Shown in pieces: positions 52,574 to 62,018 of a DNA stretch of 64,000 bases. Source of the stretch: Filimonas effusa (GTDB lineage: Bacteria; Bacteroidota; Bacteroidia; Chitinophagales; Chitinophagaceae); contig NZ_SDHZ01000002.1 of NCBI RefSeq assembly GCF_004118675.1, positions 1,488,001 to 1,552,000 on the forward strand, given 5' to 3'. The first letter of the stretch is position 1; each line of letters opens with the position of its first letter. Made by a program: the position numbers and the translations under genes. Below the pieces are notes generated by a model. That model did no database searches. It saw only the letters and a program-made list of their open reading frames with translations, and was not told where the DNA came from.

Positions 52574-55396
52574 TTACATCGGCGGAGGTCCCATTAAAAC
52601 GGGACCTCTTCCTGTTTTAAGACCCGACTTATGAAGGCTGTAGGTGAAGCCCAATGTGAAATACCGGTTCAACACATTATATCTCTGGTCAACAATATAG
52701 CTCTGGTTTGCCGACCTTGTAATTCCCACATTTTTATTTAAAAGGTCGAATGCCGACACCTTGACTTCTGCACGCTTATTCTTCAAGAAGCTTTTTGCAA
52801 TGGAGGCATTCCATAACGGGACCTGGGTATTGAATCCATTTGTACGGCCCGAATTGAGAACATAATTAAACTGGTTATTGATAACCAGCGACCAGGGCAG
52901 GTAGTAGGTCAGATCTCCCCCGTAAGTCTGTTGCAGGTAATTGGTATTCGCCTGCGGTTGCAGCGAATAAGACGCTTTGCTTATAGCAAACCTGGAAGAT
53001 AAGCGAAGGTCTATCACATCATCGACGCTAAAGTTCCAGGAAAAGTTAGGACCAACAGACAGGTTTGAGATCAGGTTTTCACTGCCGTTCAGGAAGGCTA
53101 CGTTCCTGTTATAGGATACAGAAGATCCAATATCAAAACGTGACTTCCAGCTTTTAACCGTAAAGCCATAACCCAGGTTTGCCGTCATAGTATACACGCC
53201 GTTTGCGTTTACCGGTTTGCTGCTCCGGGAACCATTTTCTTTCACACTATCTGCATTTACAATAGCGTCGCGGCTGGTAGTAAAACTCAGTAGGGCTCTT
53301 ATATGCGTTCCGGACTCCGGACTTACAGAAAAGTAATTCATATTAAGCCCGTGATTGTATTGTCTTTTAAGGTCGGCATTACCCGAAGTAACATTCAACG
53401 GATCGCTGATATCGGCAATAGGCTGTAGCTGTGTAATACTTGGCTGCATGGTAGACGCAGTATAATCGAACCGCAGGTTACGATACCTGCTGAACATATA
53501 TTGGAAAGTAGCATTCGGCAACACATCGGTAAAAGACTGTCGGATATTGATACCGGCTGTATTGTTGGTGGCTTTAAGTGCAGCTGACTGTAACGAAGTG
53601 CCCACTGTAAAGTTAAACGACTGTTGGTTAGACCTGAAGTTGATGCCACCGCCAGCATAGGTATAGTTACTTTCGAAATCATTACTCAGCGCTTCGTTAT
53701 ACAAGTCGTATTTACCCGAGCCGGTATTCCTGTCGTATGTTTTCTTTTCGCTTTCGCCTTTGCTGATATTACCAAACGTGCTAAATTCCAGCAGGGAACG
53801 CCGGCCCACAGGTTCGGTATAGGTGATATTAGCGCCATAACTTTGCGTAACGGCATCGCGGCTGTTTACCTGGTTAATGAGCGAATCTGTAGCGACCTGA
53901 TTGTTATCGTAGAAGATATTCGCAGTGTTCAGCGAACCTGTTGAACGGCTATGGTTATAAGTGGCGTTGATATTACCTGATATGGTACGGCCTTTTTTAG
54001 CGAGTTTCTTACGCAGCAGGATATTGTTGGTGATGTTAACAGCGTTGGCGTCTGTATTATTCACTGTATTACCCTCGTTCAGCTTTACGTTATTGCTGTT
54101 ATAAGAAAGATAGCTGCTGTTGCTATAGCTGCCTGTATTCTGCCAGGTAATTACCGGCGTCATTTTAAAAGAAAAGGAGCTATCCAGTTTCTGATCCCAA
54201 GCAACATTGATACGATGCTGGCTGTTACTGCTGTTGGTAACAGCCGAATCGGATTTTGTATAGCTGTTGACAGGCGACAGGTTTTGCGTATTTGACTGCC
54301 TGGTAGCAGAAAGATCCATATCACTGCCTGTATAGCTGGTATTAAGATCTGTTTTCTGATTCCAGTTATTATTATAGTTGATACCTCCGGCCCATGTTTT
54401 TGCAATACCCTGCTGGTTCTGTCCCATGCCTGTAGTAGGCAAGCCGCTTTCACCTCCGCTATTGCTGGTAATCATTCCCCCTCCGTTACGCATACCGCGT
54501 GAAAGAGAGCCCGAGAAATTCATTGCGTCGGCCACCGAAAAGCCCTGCTTATTGGTGTTATTGGCCATCGCAAGTACAGAGATCTGTTCTTCGTTGTTGA
54601 AGCGGTTGATATTGGTTTGTGCATCGTAGCGGTCGCGGTTGCCTGCGGCTGCGTAAACCTTGCCGAAAATAGCGTTGTTCCGGTCTTTCTTCAGTTTGAG
54701 ATTAATAGTTTTGGTGGTATTGCCGTCGTCGATGCCTGTAAAGTCGGACTGATCACTTTTTTTGTCGAACACCTGTACCTTATCTACCGCGTCAGCGGGT
54801 AAATTTTTGGTGGCCATTTTAGGATCGCCGGTAAAAAACTCTTTTCCGTTTACCAGTACTTTTTGAACAGCCTGGCCGTTAATCTTTATAGAGCCATCTG
54901 TTTCTATCGTCATACCGGGCATCTTCTTCAGCATTTCTTCTACAACTGCGTTGGGTTGCGTTTTAAAGTTTTCGGTATTGAATTCCAGTGTATCATTATT
55001 CATTACCACGGGCGGACGTTTGGCCACAACGGTCACATTCTTTGCTGTTACAAGATCGGTCATATTCAGGTTGTCCAGGGACTCCGTTTCGTGGGAGGCG
55101 GCCACTTTAACGGGTTTCCATACCGGCAGATAACCGACATAGGAAGCGGAAAGCAGGTAGGCTCCTTTAGGAACCGACCTCAGCACAAACTGTCCCAGGG
55201 AATCGGCGCGGGTAAAGCTTACCAATGTAGAATCTTTCGCCTGTACCAGCGACACGGTGGCATAGGCCAGTCCTTTTTGCATGGTACTGTCTACCACTTT
55301 ACCTTTCAGCGAGGTCTTCTGGGCAGCAACGTCCTGCGCAAACGAAACAGAAAGTAAAATAACAATGCAATGAAGAAGGGTCAGGCTTTTACGCAT
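52574..55396 (-). CDS. TonB-dependent-type outer-membrane beta-barrel protein
   Basis: 940-residue outer-membrane protein from ATG 55396 (MRKSLTLLHCIVILLSVSFAQDVAAQ). A carboxypeptidase-regulatory domain spans about 28-110 (KGKVVDSTMQKGLAYATVSL), followed by a plug-like region with VVEEMLKKMPGMTIETDGSIKINGQAVQKVLVNGKEFF and then a beta-barrel (OMP_b-brl_3 type) of about 650 residues rich in Asn and Ser. The C-terminus ends in GPVLMGPPPM. Members of this group are found beside GLPGLI genes, as here, where the two are convergent. The ligand is unknown; a role in peptide, metal or stress-related transport is possible. Confidence 0.9.
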   Translation of the reverse strand: MRKSLTLLHCIVILLSVSFAQDVAAQKTSLKGKVVDSTMQKGLAYATVSLVQAKDSTLVSFTRADSLGQFVLRSVPKGAYLLSASYVGYLPVWKPVKVAASHETESLDNLNMTDLVTAKNVTVVAKRPPVVMNNDTLEFNTENFKTQPNAVVEEMLKKMPGMTIETDGSIKINGQAVQKVLVNGKEFFTGDPKMATKNLPADAVDKVQVFDKKSDQSDFTGIDDGNTTKTINLKLKKDRNNAIFGKVYAAAGNRDRYDAQTNINRFNNEEQISVLAMANNTNKQGFSVADAMNFSGSLSRGMRNGGGMITSNSGGESGLPTTGMGQNQQGIAKTWAGGINYNNNWNQKTDLNTSYTGSDMDLSATRQSNTQNLSPVNSYTKSDSAVTNSSNSQHRINVAWDQKLDSSFSFKMTPVITWQNTGSYSNSSYLSYNSNNVKLNEGNTVNNTDANAVNITNNILLRKKLAKKGRTISGNINATYNHSRSTGSLNTANIFYDNNQVATDSLINQVNSRDAVTQSYGANITYTEPVGRRSLLEFSTFGNISKGESEKKTYDRNTGSGKYDLYNEALSNDFESNYTYAGGGINFRSNQQSFNFTVGTSLQSAALKATNNTAGINIRQSFTDVLPNATFQYMFSRYRNLRFDYTASTMQPSITQLQPIADISDPLNVTSGNADLKRQYNHGLNMNYFSVSPESGTHIRALLSFTTSRDAIVNADSVKENGSRSSKPVNANGVYTMTANLGYGFTVKSWKSRFDIGSSVSYNRNVAFLNGSENLISNLSVGPNFSWNFSVDDVIDLRLSSRFAISKASYSLQPQANTNYLQQTYGGDLTYYLPWSLVINNQFNYVLNSGRTNGFNTQVPLWNASIAKSFLKNKRAEVKVSAFDLLNKNVGITRSANQSYIVDQRYNVLNRYFTLGFTYSLHKSGLKTGRGPVLMGPPPM
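52585..52608 (+). terminator. Terminator-like hairpin for the GLPGLI gene inside the convergent 3' end
   Basis: GAGGTCCC / GGGACCTC with an 8-nt loop followed by TTCCTGTTTT on the + strand. It lies inside the last codons of the outer-membrane protein gene, 26 bases after the GLPGLI stop. Confidence 0.55.
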
Positions 55397-55481
55397 GGTA
55401 AAAAATTTCCCAAACCTACCTGAGGCAACCAAGAAAAGCGGTTAACCAACTTAGCTCAAAAGTTAAACAACGTTAATAAAA

Positions 55482-55961
55482 CTAGCGACGCGTTTTTTTG
55501 CCTTTCACAACGTTCAGTTTTTCTTCGTGTCTTTCTTCCGCTTCGTCGATAGAATGGGTTGCAAAAAGGTTCTTTTCGTTTTTAGCAAGCTGAGAAAGTT
55601 TAACGTAAAACTTTTTCAGCACTACGAGTTCTTCCTCGGTAAGGTCTTCTACATCTATGAGCCTGTTACTGGTGCAGTCACTCGCAGCTATAAGTTCGTT
55701 CAGCTTCAGGTGCAGGGCCAGCGTGTCTTTGTTTTGTGACTGCTGAATAACGAATACCATCAGGAAAGTAATAATGGTTGTGCCTGTATTGATGACCAGC
55801 TGCCAGGTATCTGAGAAATGAAAGATGGGCCCTGTAACAGCCCATACGATAATGATACCGAAGGCAGACAGGAAGGCTATGGAGCTGCCTGCCAGGTGTG
55901 TTACTTTTCCAGAAAAGCGATCGAAGAAAACTTTAAAGCGCCCGGGTTTCTTGTTTTGCAT
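55482..55961 (-). CDS. Low-affinity iron permease family protein
   Basis: 159-residue membrane protein from ATG 55961 (MQNKKPGRFKVFFDRFSGKVTHLAGSS). Two helices are visible at about 25-45 and 55-75, followed by the family motif FLMVFVIQQSQNKDTLALHLKLNELI and an acidic segment ending in EEELVVLKKFY. This matches the PF04120 family named low-affinity iron permease, although bacterial members are small and their transport role is not well shown. The tail is charged (EERHEEKLNVVKGKKTRR). It stands just upstream of the outer-membrane protein gene on the same strand, with 85 bases between. Confidence 0.87.
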   Translation of the reverse strand: MQNKKPGRFKVFFDRFSGKVTHLAGSSIAFLSAFGIIIVWAVTGPIFHFSDTWQLVINTGTTIITFLMVFVIQQSQNKDTLALHLKLNELIAASDCTSNRLIDVEDLTEEELVVLKKFYVKLSQLAKNEKNLFATHSIDEAEERHEEKLNVVKGKKTRR

Positions 55962-56171
55962 AAAGTAGTGTTTTAAGCGGATCTTTTTATAGTAATTTAC
56001 AAACAATAGACCAGAGAATCAGCTTCTATTCGTCCCATATCCCGGCCGGTTCACACTGGCAACCGCTTTTTCATTTATCTTAACAAGTGAAAATTGCCTG
56101 CATTATATCATGAATAACAGAATGGCGATCCCAGTTTCCTGCAACGAGATCCAATATTAAATGCTGAAAAA

Positions 56172-57581
56172 ATGAAACACAATTATATCCTGTTGCTATT
56201 GTTATTTTTTTCTTCTTCTATATATAGTCAAAATATACCGGTTCTTACACCGATTCAGCTGAAACAGGATATAGATTCCTTAGTGAAGTACCTTGACGAA
56301 ACACATATCAATCCTTATTACAGATATCCAAAACAGTTATTTCAGCAGGATGTAATTGCGCTCAAAAAACGCATTACCAAAGACTTAAACATTCTTGATT
56401 TTTACGTACGCATACAACCGCTGCTAGGTAAGCTGGAAGATGGGCATACCGACCTTTATGCGCCGGAAGACAGTTACAATATCTTGGATCTTTTTAGACT
56501 GCCCTATCATTTCAAGCTAAACGTAACAGCTCCCTTTATTACCTGTGAGAAGCCTTTCCGTGGCTTTAACGCGGAAATACCTGCCGGAGCAGAGATCATT
56601 ACCATTAATGCTATTCCTGCAAAGCAAATTGTTGATGACATTGTTGCTCTCAATACGGGAGAAAGCCGCTCTTTCAGAGCGGAATACGGAGCACAAAAGT
56701 TCAATTTTTACCTGGGTGTTCTTTATAAGATGAACGGCAATTACACCATACGATATAAACATAATAATCAACTGCAGACGATATTTATACAGGGAGCAAG
56801 GAGTAAACAGATCACCGACAAGTTCAACGAAAGTGCCGACACCACCTCTTCTGCGGACGCCACCCCTCTCCCATGCGATAGTTACTATCTTCAAATCATA
56901 GATAGCATTGCGATCATCGACTTTAAAAGTTTCAGTTGGAATTGCTTTAAAAGATTTTCGGATTCGGCATTTACTGTCATAAAAAAAGCAGGTATTAAAG
57001 ATCTTGTCCTTAACCTGATTGACAATGGCGGCGGTGATTCTGATGTTGGTGATGCGTTTTTCCAATATATTCTGGACAAGCCCTTTACCCAATATGATAA
57101 AGTAGTTGAAAAGAACAGCAGGCTATTGAAGGCCAGGCTTAACAAGCATTTGCTTTCACGTAAAGCAGATGCATCCGACTCAGCCCTGCTGGCCAAACCA
57201 AACGGCAGTATCGATACGGTTCATTACAGTACGATTGCTATTGAAGATAATCCGCTAAGATTTAAAGGTTCTGTTTACCTTCTTATAAACGGGCAAACCT
57301 ATTCTTCGGCCGCCGACTTTGCACAATGTTTTAAACACTATAAAAGGGGATTGATCATTGGCGAAGAAACCGGAGGGCTTATCAAGAGCTATGGCGACAT
57401 TGTTTCCACCCAGCTACCAAACAGCAAACTAAGGCTTATCATCTCCAGTAAGCTGTACTACAATATTGGCGCAACTGATGAAGACTGGAAGGGAGTTGTA
57501 CCAGATATTACTGCCACTAAAGACAAAGCGCTTTCAGTAGCACTGAAAACAATACGGGACAACCGGAAGGTTGCCAGATAG
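56172..57581 (+). CDS. Exported S41 family peptidase
   Basis: 469-residue exported protein (signal MKHNYILLLLLFFSSSIYSQ). The N-terminal helical part is followed by PLLGKLEDGHTDLYAPE and a PDZ-like middle (GAEIITINAIPAKQIVDDI). The S41 core shows DLVLNLIDNGGGDSDVGDAFFQYIL, the catalytic Ser in LINGQTYSSAADFAQCFKHY, and EETGGLIKSYGD where the usual Lys region lies. It is of the tricorn/CtpA-like S41 group common in Bacteroidota and would act outside the cytoplasm. It is AT-richer than its neighbours by eye. Convergent with argH, with 12 bases between stops and no visible terminator. Confidence 0.87.
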   Translation: MKHNYILLLLLFFSSSIYSQNIPVLTPIQLKQDIDSLVKYLDETHINPYYRYPKQLFQQDVIALKKRITKDLNILDFYVRIQPLLGKLEDGHTDLYAPEDSYNILDLFRLPYHFKLNVTAPFITCEKPFRGFNAEIPAGAEIITINAIPAKQIVDDIVALNTGESRSFRAEYGAQKFNFYLGVLYKMNGNYTIRYKHNNQLQTIFIQGARSKQITDKFNESADTTSSADATPLPCDSYYLQIIDSIAIIDFKSFSWNCFKRFSDSAFTVIKKAGIKDLVLNLIDNGGGDSDVGDAFFQYILDKPFTQYDKVVEKNSRLLKARLNKHLLSRKADASDSALLAKPNGSIDTVHYSTIAIEDNPLRFKGSVYLLINGQTYSSAADFAQCFKHYKRGLIIGEETGGLIKSYGDIVSTQLPNSKLRLIISSKLYYNIGATDEDWKGVVPDITATKDKALSVALKTIRDNRKVAR

Positions 57582-57593
57582 GCAGCCGGCGTC

Positions 57594-58967
57594 TTAATCC
57601 TGCAATAACTTTGTAAGTGTGGCACGGCATTCCTCGAAGCCGAATGAGGCCAGGATCTCGTGCATATTCGCTATAATCTTGTGGTTACAGAGGTTGCCGA
57701 TGCTGCCTTCATGCGTATGATGAACTTCGGTGGTATAACCAAAATTACCCGCTTCTATATCGAGGCCTATTTGTTTATAGGCATCCCTGAACGGCGTGCC
57801 CTGCAATACCAGCTTATTTACTTCTTCTACGCTGAAGAGGTATTTGTACTTTTCGTCCTGCAGGATGTTATCCTTCACTTCCATATTTGAAAGCATCAGG
57901 CCGGCCATTTCGAGGCAGGAGCGCAGGGTTGTAAACGCGGGGAAGAGATGTTCCTTCAGCAGCTGCAGATCGCGGTGGTAACCGGAGGGCAGGTTGGTTG
58001 TCATCATCATGATCTCATTGGGCAGCGCTTTGATGCGATTGCAATGGGATCGGATGAGTTCGAACACATCGGGATTCTTTTTATGCGGCATGATGCTGGA
58101 GCCTGTTGTCAGTTCCTGCGGGAAGCTGATGAAACCAAAGTTCTGGTTGAGGAAGAGGCAGGCGTCCATAGAAAGCCTGGCCAGCGTGTCGGCAACATTG
58201 GCCAGGGATGCGGCCACAATACGTTCGGCTTTACCACGTCCCATTTGTGCATATACTACGTTGTAGTTGAGGTCGGCAAAACCCAGTAGTTGTGTAGTAA
58301 GCGTGCGGTTGATAGGGAAAGAAGAGCCGTATCCTGCTGCGGAGCCGAGCGGGTTTTTGTTAACGATGTCGTAGGCGCTTTTCAGCGTGATGGTGTCATC
58401 GGCAAGGCTTTCGGCGTAAGCTCCCAGCCAGAGGCCAAATGAAGAAGGCATCGCCAGTTGCAGGTGGGTATATCCCGGCAGCAGGTGTGACCTGAATTTT
58501 TCACTTTGTTCTATGAGCAGCTCAAAGAAAGTTTGCACGGCAAGAACAGTTTGTTCTATTTCGGCACGCAGGAAAAGTTTTACGTCTACCAGAACCTGAT
58601 CGTTACGGCTGCGGGCGGAGTGTATTTTTTTACCGGTATCGCCGAGCGCCTGTGTAAGCAGGAACTCCACCTGTGAATGCACATCTTCCACATCGTCCTG
58701 GATGGTGAATTGCGTATCGGCAGCAGGCAGAGAGCTGGCAGGCAGTGATGGATGATGCGCAATAGCCGCATAGATCTTCTGCAATTCAGCCGTAAGCGTT
58801 GCAGCTTCATCGTTGGTAAGCAGTCCAACCGTTGCCAGCATTTTCGCATGGGCCATATTGCCGAGCACGTCGAAAGGAGCCAGCAACTGGTCGAATTCCC
58901 TGTCTTTACCGACGGTAAAACGTTCTACTTCTTTCAGCGAATCAATATTTTTCTGCCAGAGTTTCAT
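57594..58967 (-). CDS. argH: Argininosuccinate lyase
   Basis: Splits argininosuccinate into arginine and fumarate, the last step of arginine synthesis. ATG at 58967 (MKLWQKNIDSLKEVERFTVGKDREFDQLLA) is chosen over the longer frame from 59024. Family motifs are SARSRNDQVLVDVKLFLR, HLLPGYTHLQLAMPSSFGLW, NKNPLGSAAGYGSSFPI and the flexible catalytic loop TGSSIMPHKKNPDVFEL. Length 457 is normal. It is the last gene of the arg cluster, 152 bases after argE, a larger gap than between the other members, so it may have its own promoter. Convergent with the S41 peptidase gene. Confidence 0.97.
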   Translation of the reverse strand: MKLWQKNIDSLKEVERFTVGKDREFDQLLAPFDVLGNMAHAKMLATVGLLTNDEAATLTAELQKIYAAIAHHPSLPASSLPAADTQFTIQDDVEDVHSQVEFLLTQALGDTGKKIHSARSRNDQVLVDVKLFLRAEIEQTVLAVQTFFELLIEQSEKFRSHLLPGYTHLQLAMPSSFGLWLGAYAESLADDTITLKSAYDIVNKNPLGSAAGYGSSFPINRTLTTQLLGFADLNYNVVYAQMGRGKAERIVAASLANVADTLARLSMDACLFLNQNFGFISFPQELTTGSSIMPHKKNPDVFELIRSHCNRIKALPNEIMMMTTNLPSGYHRDLQLLKEHLFPAFTTLRSCLEMAGLMLSNMEVKDNILQDEKYKYLFSVEEVNKLVLQGTPFRDAYKQIGLDIEAGNFGYTTEVHHTHEGSIGNLCNHKIIANMHEILASFGFEECRATLTKLLQD

Positions 58968-59119
58968 TCGTTCAGTTTTTTTGTTGAGCAGTGAGCCGTA
59001 TAGGTTTTCTACTGCTAATAGCATTGAAGTGATTTTCTTCCTGCTTTTGTTTAAGCTCCTCTTCTATTGTCAGGTGTTATCAACCAGTATATTGTTCCGG
59101 GTTACATAGCAGCCCTGGA

Positions 59120-60211
59120 TCAGGCAATTACGCTGCCGAGCATGCTGATGTAGTTTTCAATACCCTGTTTAATTTCCGATACAAAGATATATTCATCGGC
59201 GGTATGGCTGCGGGCGCTATCGCCGGGACCGCATTTGAGTGCGGGGAAGGGCATCAGCGCCTTATCGGAAGAGGTAGGAGAGCCATAGGTGGTTTTACCG
59301 AGGGCCAGTCCTGCCTTTACAATAGGGTGACCGGCTTCGATACGGGTAGCGCGCATACGCATACTGCGGGGCGTGACCTCGCTACCGATATTAGCCCTGA
59401 TGATAGCCAAGACCTGCTCGTGTGTATAAGCATCGGTAACCCGCACATCTACCACAAAATTGCAAACAGCAGGCACTACGTTATGGGCTTTGTTCTCTGT
59501 ATTAATTACGGTTACACTCATTTTTACGGGTCCCAGCCACTCCGATGTTTCAGGGAAAGTGTAGGAGCTGATCCAGGCAATATCCTTTAATGCTTTATAG
59601 ATGGCATTGTCACCTTCCTCCCTTGCTGCGTGTCCGGCACGGCCGTGCGCAACGCCATCGAGCACCATCAATCCTTTTTCCGCAATGGCCAGGTTCGTAA
59701 GGGTAGGCTCGCCTACTATTGCGAAAGCGGGCTGTTTCATTTGCAGGGCTTCGCGGAAAGTATTGTTCTGCAATAATGCTTCTATGCCATTCACGCCGGA
59801 GATCTCTTCTTCAGCGGAGGCGGCCAGCACTATGTTATACTTTAAATCCTGTTTATCGTGGAAGTAAAGAAAGGTGGCGATGAGTGATACCAGGCATCCG
59901 CCGGCATCATTGCTGCCGAGACCAAACAGTTTACCATCTTCAATAACCGGTGTAAAAGGATCTTTTACATATTGCGGGTTGGGCTTTACCGTATCGTGAT
60001 GCGAATTGAGCATCACGGTAGGTTTTGCCGGATCGAAATAACGGTTGAGGGCCCATACATTATTCAGGTGACGCTGCGGCTTTACACCTTTCTGCAACAG
60101 GTATTGTTCCAGGATCGTTGCTGTTTTATCTTCTTCGCGGGAGAAAGAAGGTGTAGCAATCAGTTGTTGCAGCAGCAATAGCGCCTCATTATATAGCTGG
60201 TCTGTTTCCAT
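59120..60211 (-). CDS. argE: M20 deacylase of arginine synthesis (ArgE-like)
   Basis: 363-residue zinc peptidase-fold enzyme that removes the N-acyl group in arginine synthesis. Metal-site motifs are MLNSHHDTVKPN, LGSNDAGGCLVSL and the catalytic Glu in LAASAEEEISG. Its position after argB and before argH, with a carbamoyltransferase of the N-acylornithine type nearby, implies that it deacylates N-succinylcitrulline or N-acetylcitrulline rather than ornithine. The start codon overlaps the argB stop (ATGA at 60208-60211), so translation is coupled. Acyl preference cannot be read from sequence. Confidence 0.9.
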   Translation of the reverse strand: METDQLYNEALLLLQQLIATPSFSREEDKTATILEQYLLQKGVKPQRHLNNVWALNRYFDPAKPTVMLNSHHDTVKPNPQYVKDPFTPVIEDGKLFGLGSNDAGGCLVSLIATFLYFHDKQDLKYNIVLAASAEEEISGVNGIEALLQNNTFREALQMKQPAFAIVGEPTLTNLAIAEKGLMVLDGVAHGRAGHAAREEGDNAIYKALKDIAWISSYTFPETSEWLGPVKMSVTVINTENKAHNVVPAVCNFVVDVRVTDAYTHEQVLAIIRANIGSEVTPRSMRMRATRIEAGHPIVKAGLALGKTTYGSPTSSDKALMPFPALKCGPGDSARSHTADEYIFVSEIKQGIENYISMLGSVIA

Positions 60212-61002
60212 CAGTTGGTAATGAGGGTTCCGGATGTATTTTCTGTTGTGTTCTGCATAAGATCATCGGCATGGCCTATCAGCACCTCTTTCACGCCGGC
60301 TTCGATGGCATCGAAGGCATTGTCAATTTTAGGCAGGATGCCGGCGAAGAGTTTTCCTTCGTTCAGCAGTTGCTTGTACTTTGCACGGGTAATTAAGGTG
60401 ATGACAGAGTTATCGTCATCAACATTTTCCAATACACCTTTCTTTTCAAAGCAATAGATCAAACGCACATCATAAGCAGCGGATAGCGCTACTGCGATAG
60501 AAGAGGCGATGGTATCGGCATTGGTATTAAGAATATGGCCCTGCTGATCGTGTGTCAACGGCGCCAGCACGGGGATGATACCATTATCGAGGAAAAGCCT
60601 GCAATTTGCAGTGTTAAGGCCTGTTGCATTTACATCGCCCACCCAACCGAAGTCGACCTCCTTTACGGGCCGTTTTACGGCAGGAATGATATTGGCATCG
60701 GCCCCGGTAAGTCCTATTGCATTACAGCCTTTAGCCTGGAGCTGCGCTACCAGCTTTTTATTTACGAGGCCACCATAGACCATTGTAACAATATCGATGG
60801 TTGCATCGTCGGTGATCCTGCGGCCATTTACATATTTAGATTCCACGCCCAGCTGATCTCCTATTTTGGTAGCAATTTTACCGCCGCCATGGATCAGGAT
60901 CTTCCTGCCGGGAATATTTGCGAAGCTGGTTAAGAATGCGGACAGGTTGTTGTCGTTGTCGATAACATTTCCGCCGATCTTAACAACAAACAGTTTTTCC
61001 AT
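60211..61002 (-). CDS. argB: Acetylglutamate kinase
   Basis: Phosphorylates N-acylglutamate with ATP, the second arginine step. Family motifs are FVVKIGGNVI, ILIHGGGKIATKIGDQLG, NGRRITDDATIDIV, IGLTGADANII and the C-terminal GILPKIDNAFDAIEAGVKEVLIG. Length 263 is normal for a non-regulated short form without the N-terminal arginine-sensing helix. It starts 4 bases after the argF-type gene stop and overlaps argE by ATGA. Given the carbamoyltransferase next door, its substrate may be N-succinylglutamate instead of N-acetylglutamate; this is inference. Confidence 0.95.
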   Translation of the reverse strand: MEKLFVVKIGGNVIDNDNNLSAFLTSFANIPGRKILIHGGGKIATKIGDQLGVESKYVNGRRITDDATIDIVTMVYGGLVNKKLVAQLQAKGCNAIGLTGADANIIPAVKRPVKEVDFGWVGDVNATGLNTANCRLFLDNGIIPVLAPLTHDQQGHILNTNADTIASSIAVALSAAYDVRLIYCFEKKGVLENVDDDNSVITLITRAKYKQLLNEGKLFAGILPKIDNAFDAIEAGVKEVLIGHADDLMQNTTENTSGTLITN

Positions 61003-61006
61003 AATG

Positions 61007-61981
61007 CTATTGTTTGGCCTTCAGAATTTCCGACAATACAGCCTGTGCAGCCCATACCCTGTTGGAGGCCTGCCGGGTTACGACGCTGCTGGCACTGTCG
61101 AGCACTTCGTCGCTCAGTTCCACGTTTCTTCTTACGGGAAGGCAATGCATCACTTTGGCCTGGTTGGTCAATTTCAGTTTTTCTTCTGTAAGCATCCAGG
61201 CGGGATCATTCTCATAGATCTTACCGTAGTCGTTATAAGTGCTCCAGTTTTTTACGTAAACGAAGTCGGCATCTTTCAATGCTTCGTCCTGGTCATGTGT
61301 AATGGTGGCGCCTTTACTAAATTGTTCTGCCAGTTCATAATCTTCGGGGTGGGTAATTACGAAATCGGCTTCGCCCCAGGCGTTGATCCACTGTGCAAAG
61401 CTATTGGCCACACATTGGGGCAAGGGCTTCACATGCGGCGCCCATGTTAAAACGATCTTAGGTTTTGCTTTTTTCTGTTTGAGTTCTTCTTTCGCCATCA
61501 CTTCCTGGATGGTAATGATGTCGGTAAGACTTTGCAGCGGATGCAGGGTAGCGCTTTCGAGGCTAATCACCGGCACGCCGCAATATTTTATGAACTGGGA
61601 AATGAAAAGTTCGCTGTAGTCATCTTCCCTGTTTTTCAAAGAGGGGAAGGTTCTGATACACAACACATTGAAGTAGCTGCCCAGGATGGGAGCGGCATCT
61701 TTGATATGTTCTACCGTATTACCGCTCATGATGGCGCCCTCTTCGAACTCGAGGGTCCAGCCTTCTTTATCGACGTTAAACACGATAGCTTCCATACCCA
61801 GGTTAGCCGCAGCCACCTGCGTACTCAAGCGGGTACGCAAACTTGGGTTCAGGAACAACAATCCCAGGCGTTTATTTGCACCCAGCAATTTGTCTTTTAA
61901 CGGATCGGCCTTATAAGCAAGTGCTTTTTGCACCAGGGCGTTGATATCTGTTACATCGTGAACGGAGATAAAGTTATTCAT
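61007..61981 (-). CDS. argF': N-acylornithine carbamoyltransferase, probably succinylornithine type
   Basis: 324-residue transcarbamylase acting on an N-acylornithine. Carbamoyl-phosphate motif FLNPSLRTRLSTQ is at about 44-56; the C-terminal HCLPVRRNVELSDEVLDS and the TWAPHVKPLPQCVANSFAQW segment match SOTCase/AOTCase, not ordinary ornithine transcarbamylases with the SMG-type loop. Residue 90 is Val in MSGNTVEHIKDA; in the Bacteroides fragilis enzyme the matching residue is Pro90 and in the Xanthomonas acetylornithine enzyme Glu92. From memory of that work, Val at this place permits succinyl substrates. It lies between argD and argB with short gaps. Confidence 0.92.
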   Translation of the reverse strand: MNNFISVHDVTDINALVQKALAYKADPLKDKLLGANKRLGLLFLNPSLRTRLSTQVAAANLGMEAIVFNVDKEGWTLEFEEGAIMSGNTVEHIKDAAPILGSYFNVLCIRTFPSLKNREDDYSELFISQFIKYCGVPVISLESATLHPLQSLTDIITIQEVMAKEELKQKKAKPKIVLTWAPHVKPLPQCVANSFAQWINAWGEADFVITHPEDYELAEQFSKGATITHDQDEALKDADFVYVKNWSTYNDYGKIYENDPAWMLTEEKLKLTNQAKVMHCLPVRRNVELSDEVLDSASSVVTRQASNRVWAAQAVLSEILKAKQ

Positions 61982-62018
61982 GATCGATTGTAGAGTGGTA
62001 GATGTAGAATGGTAGGGT

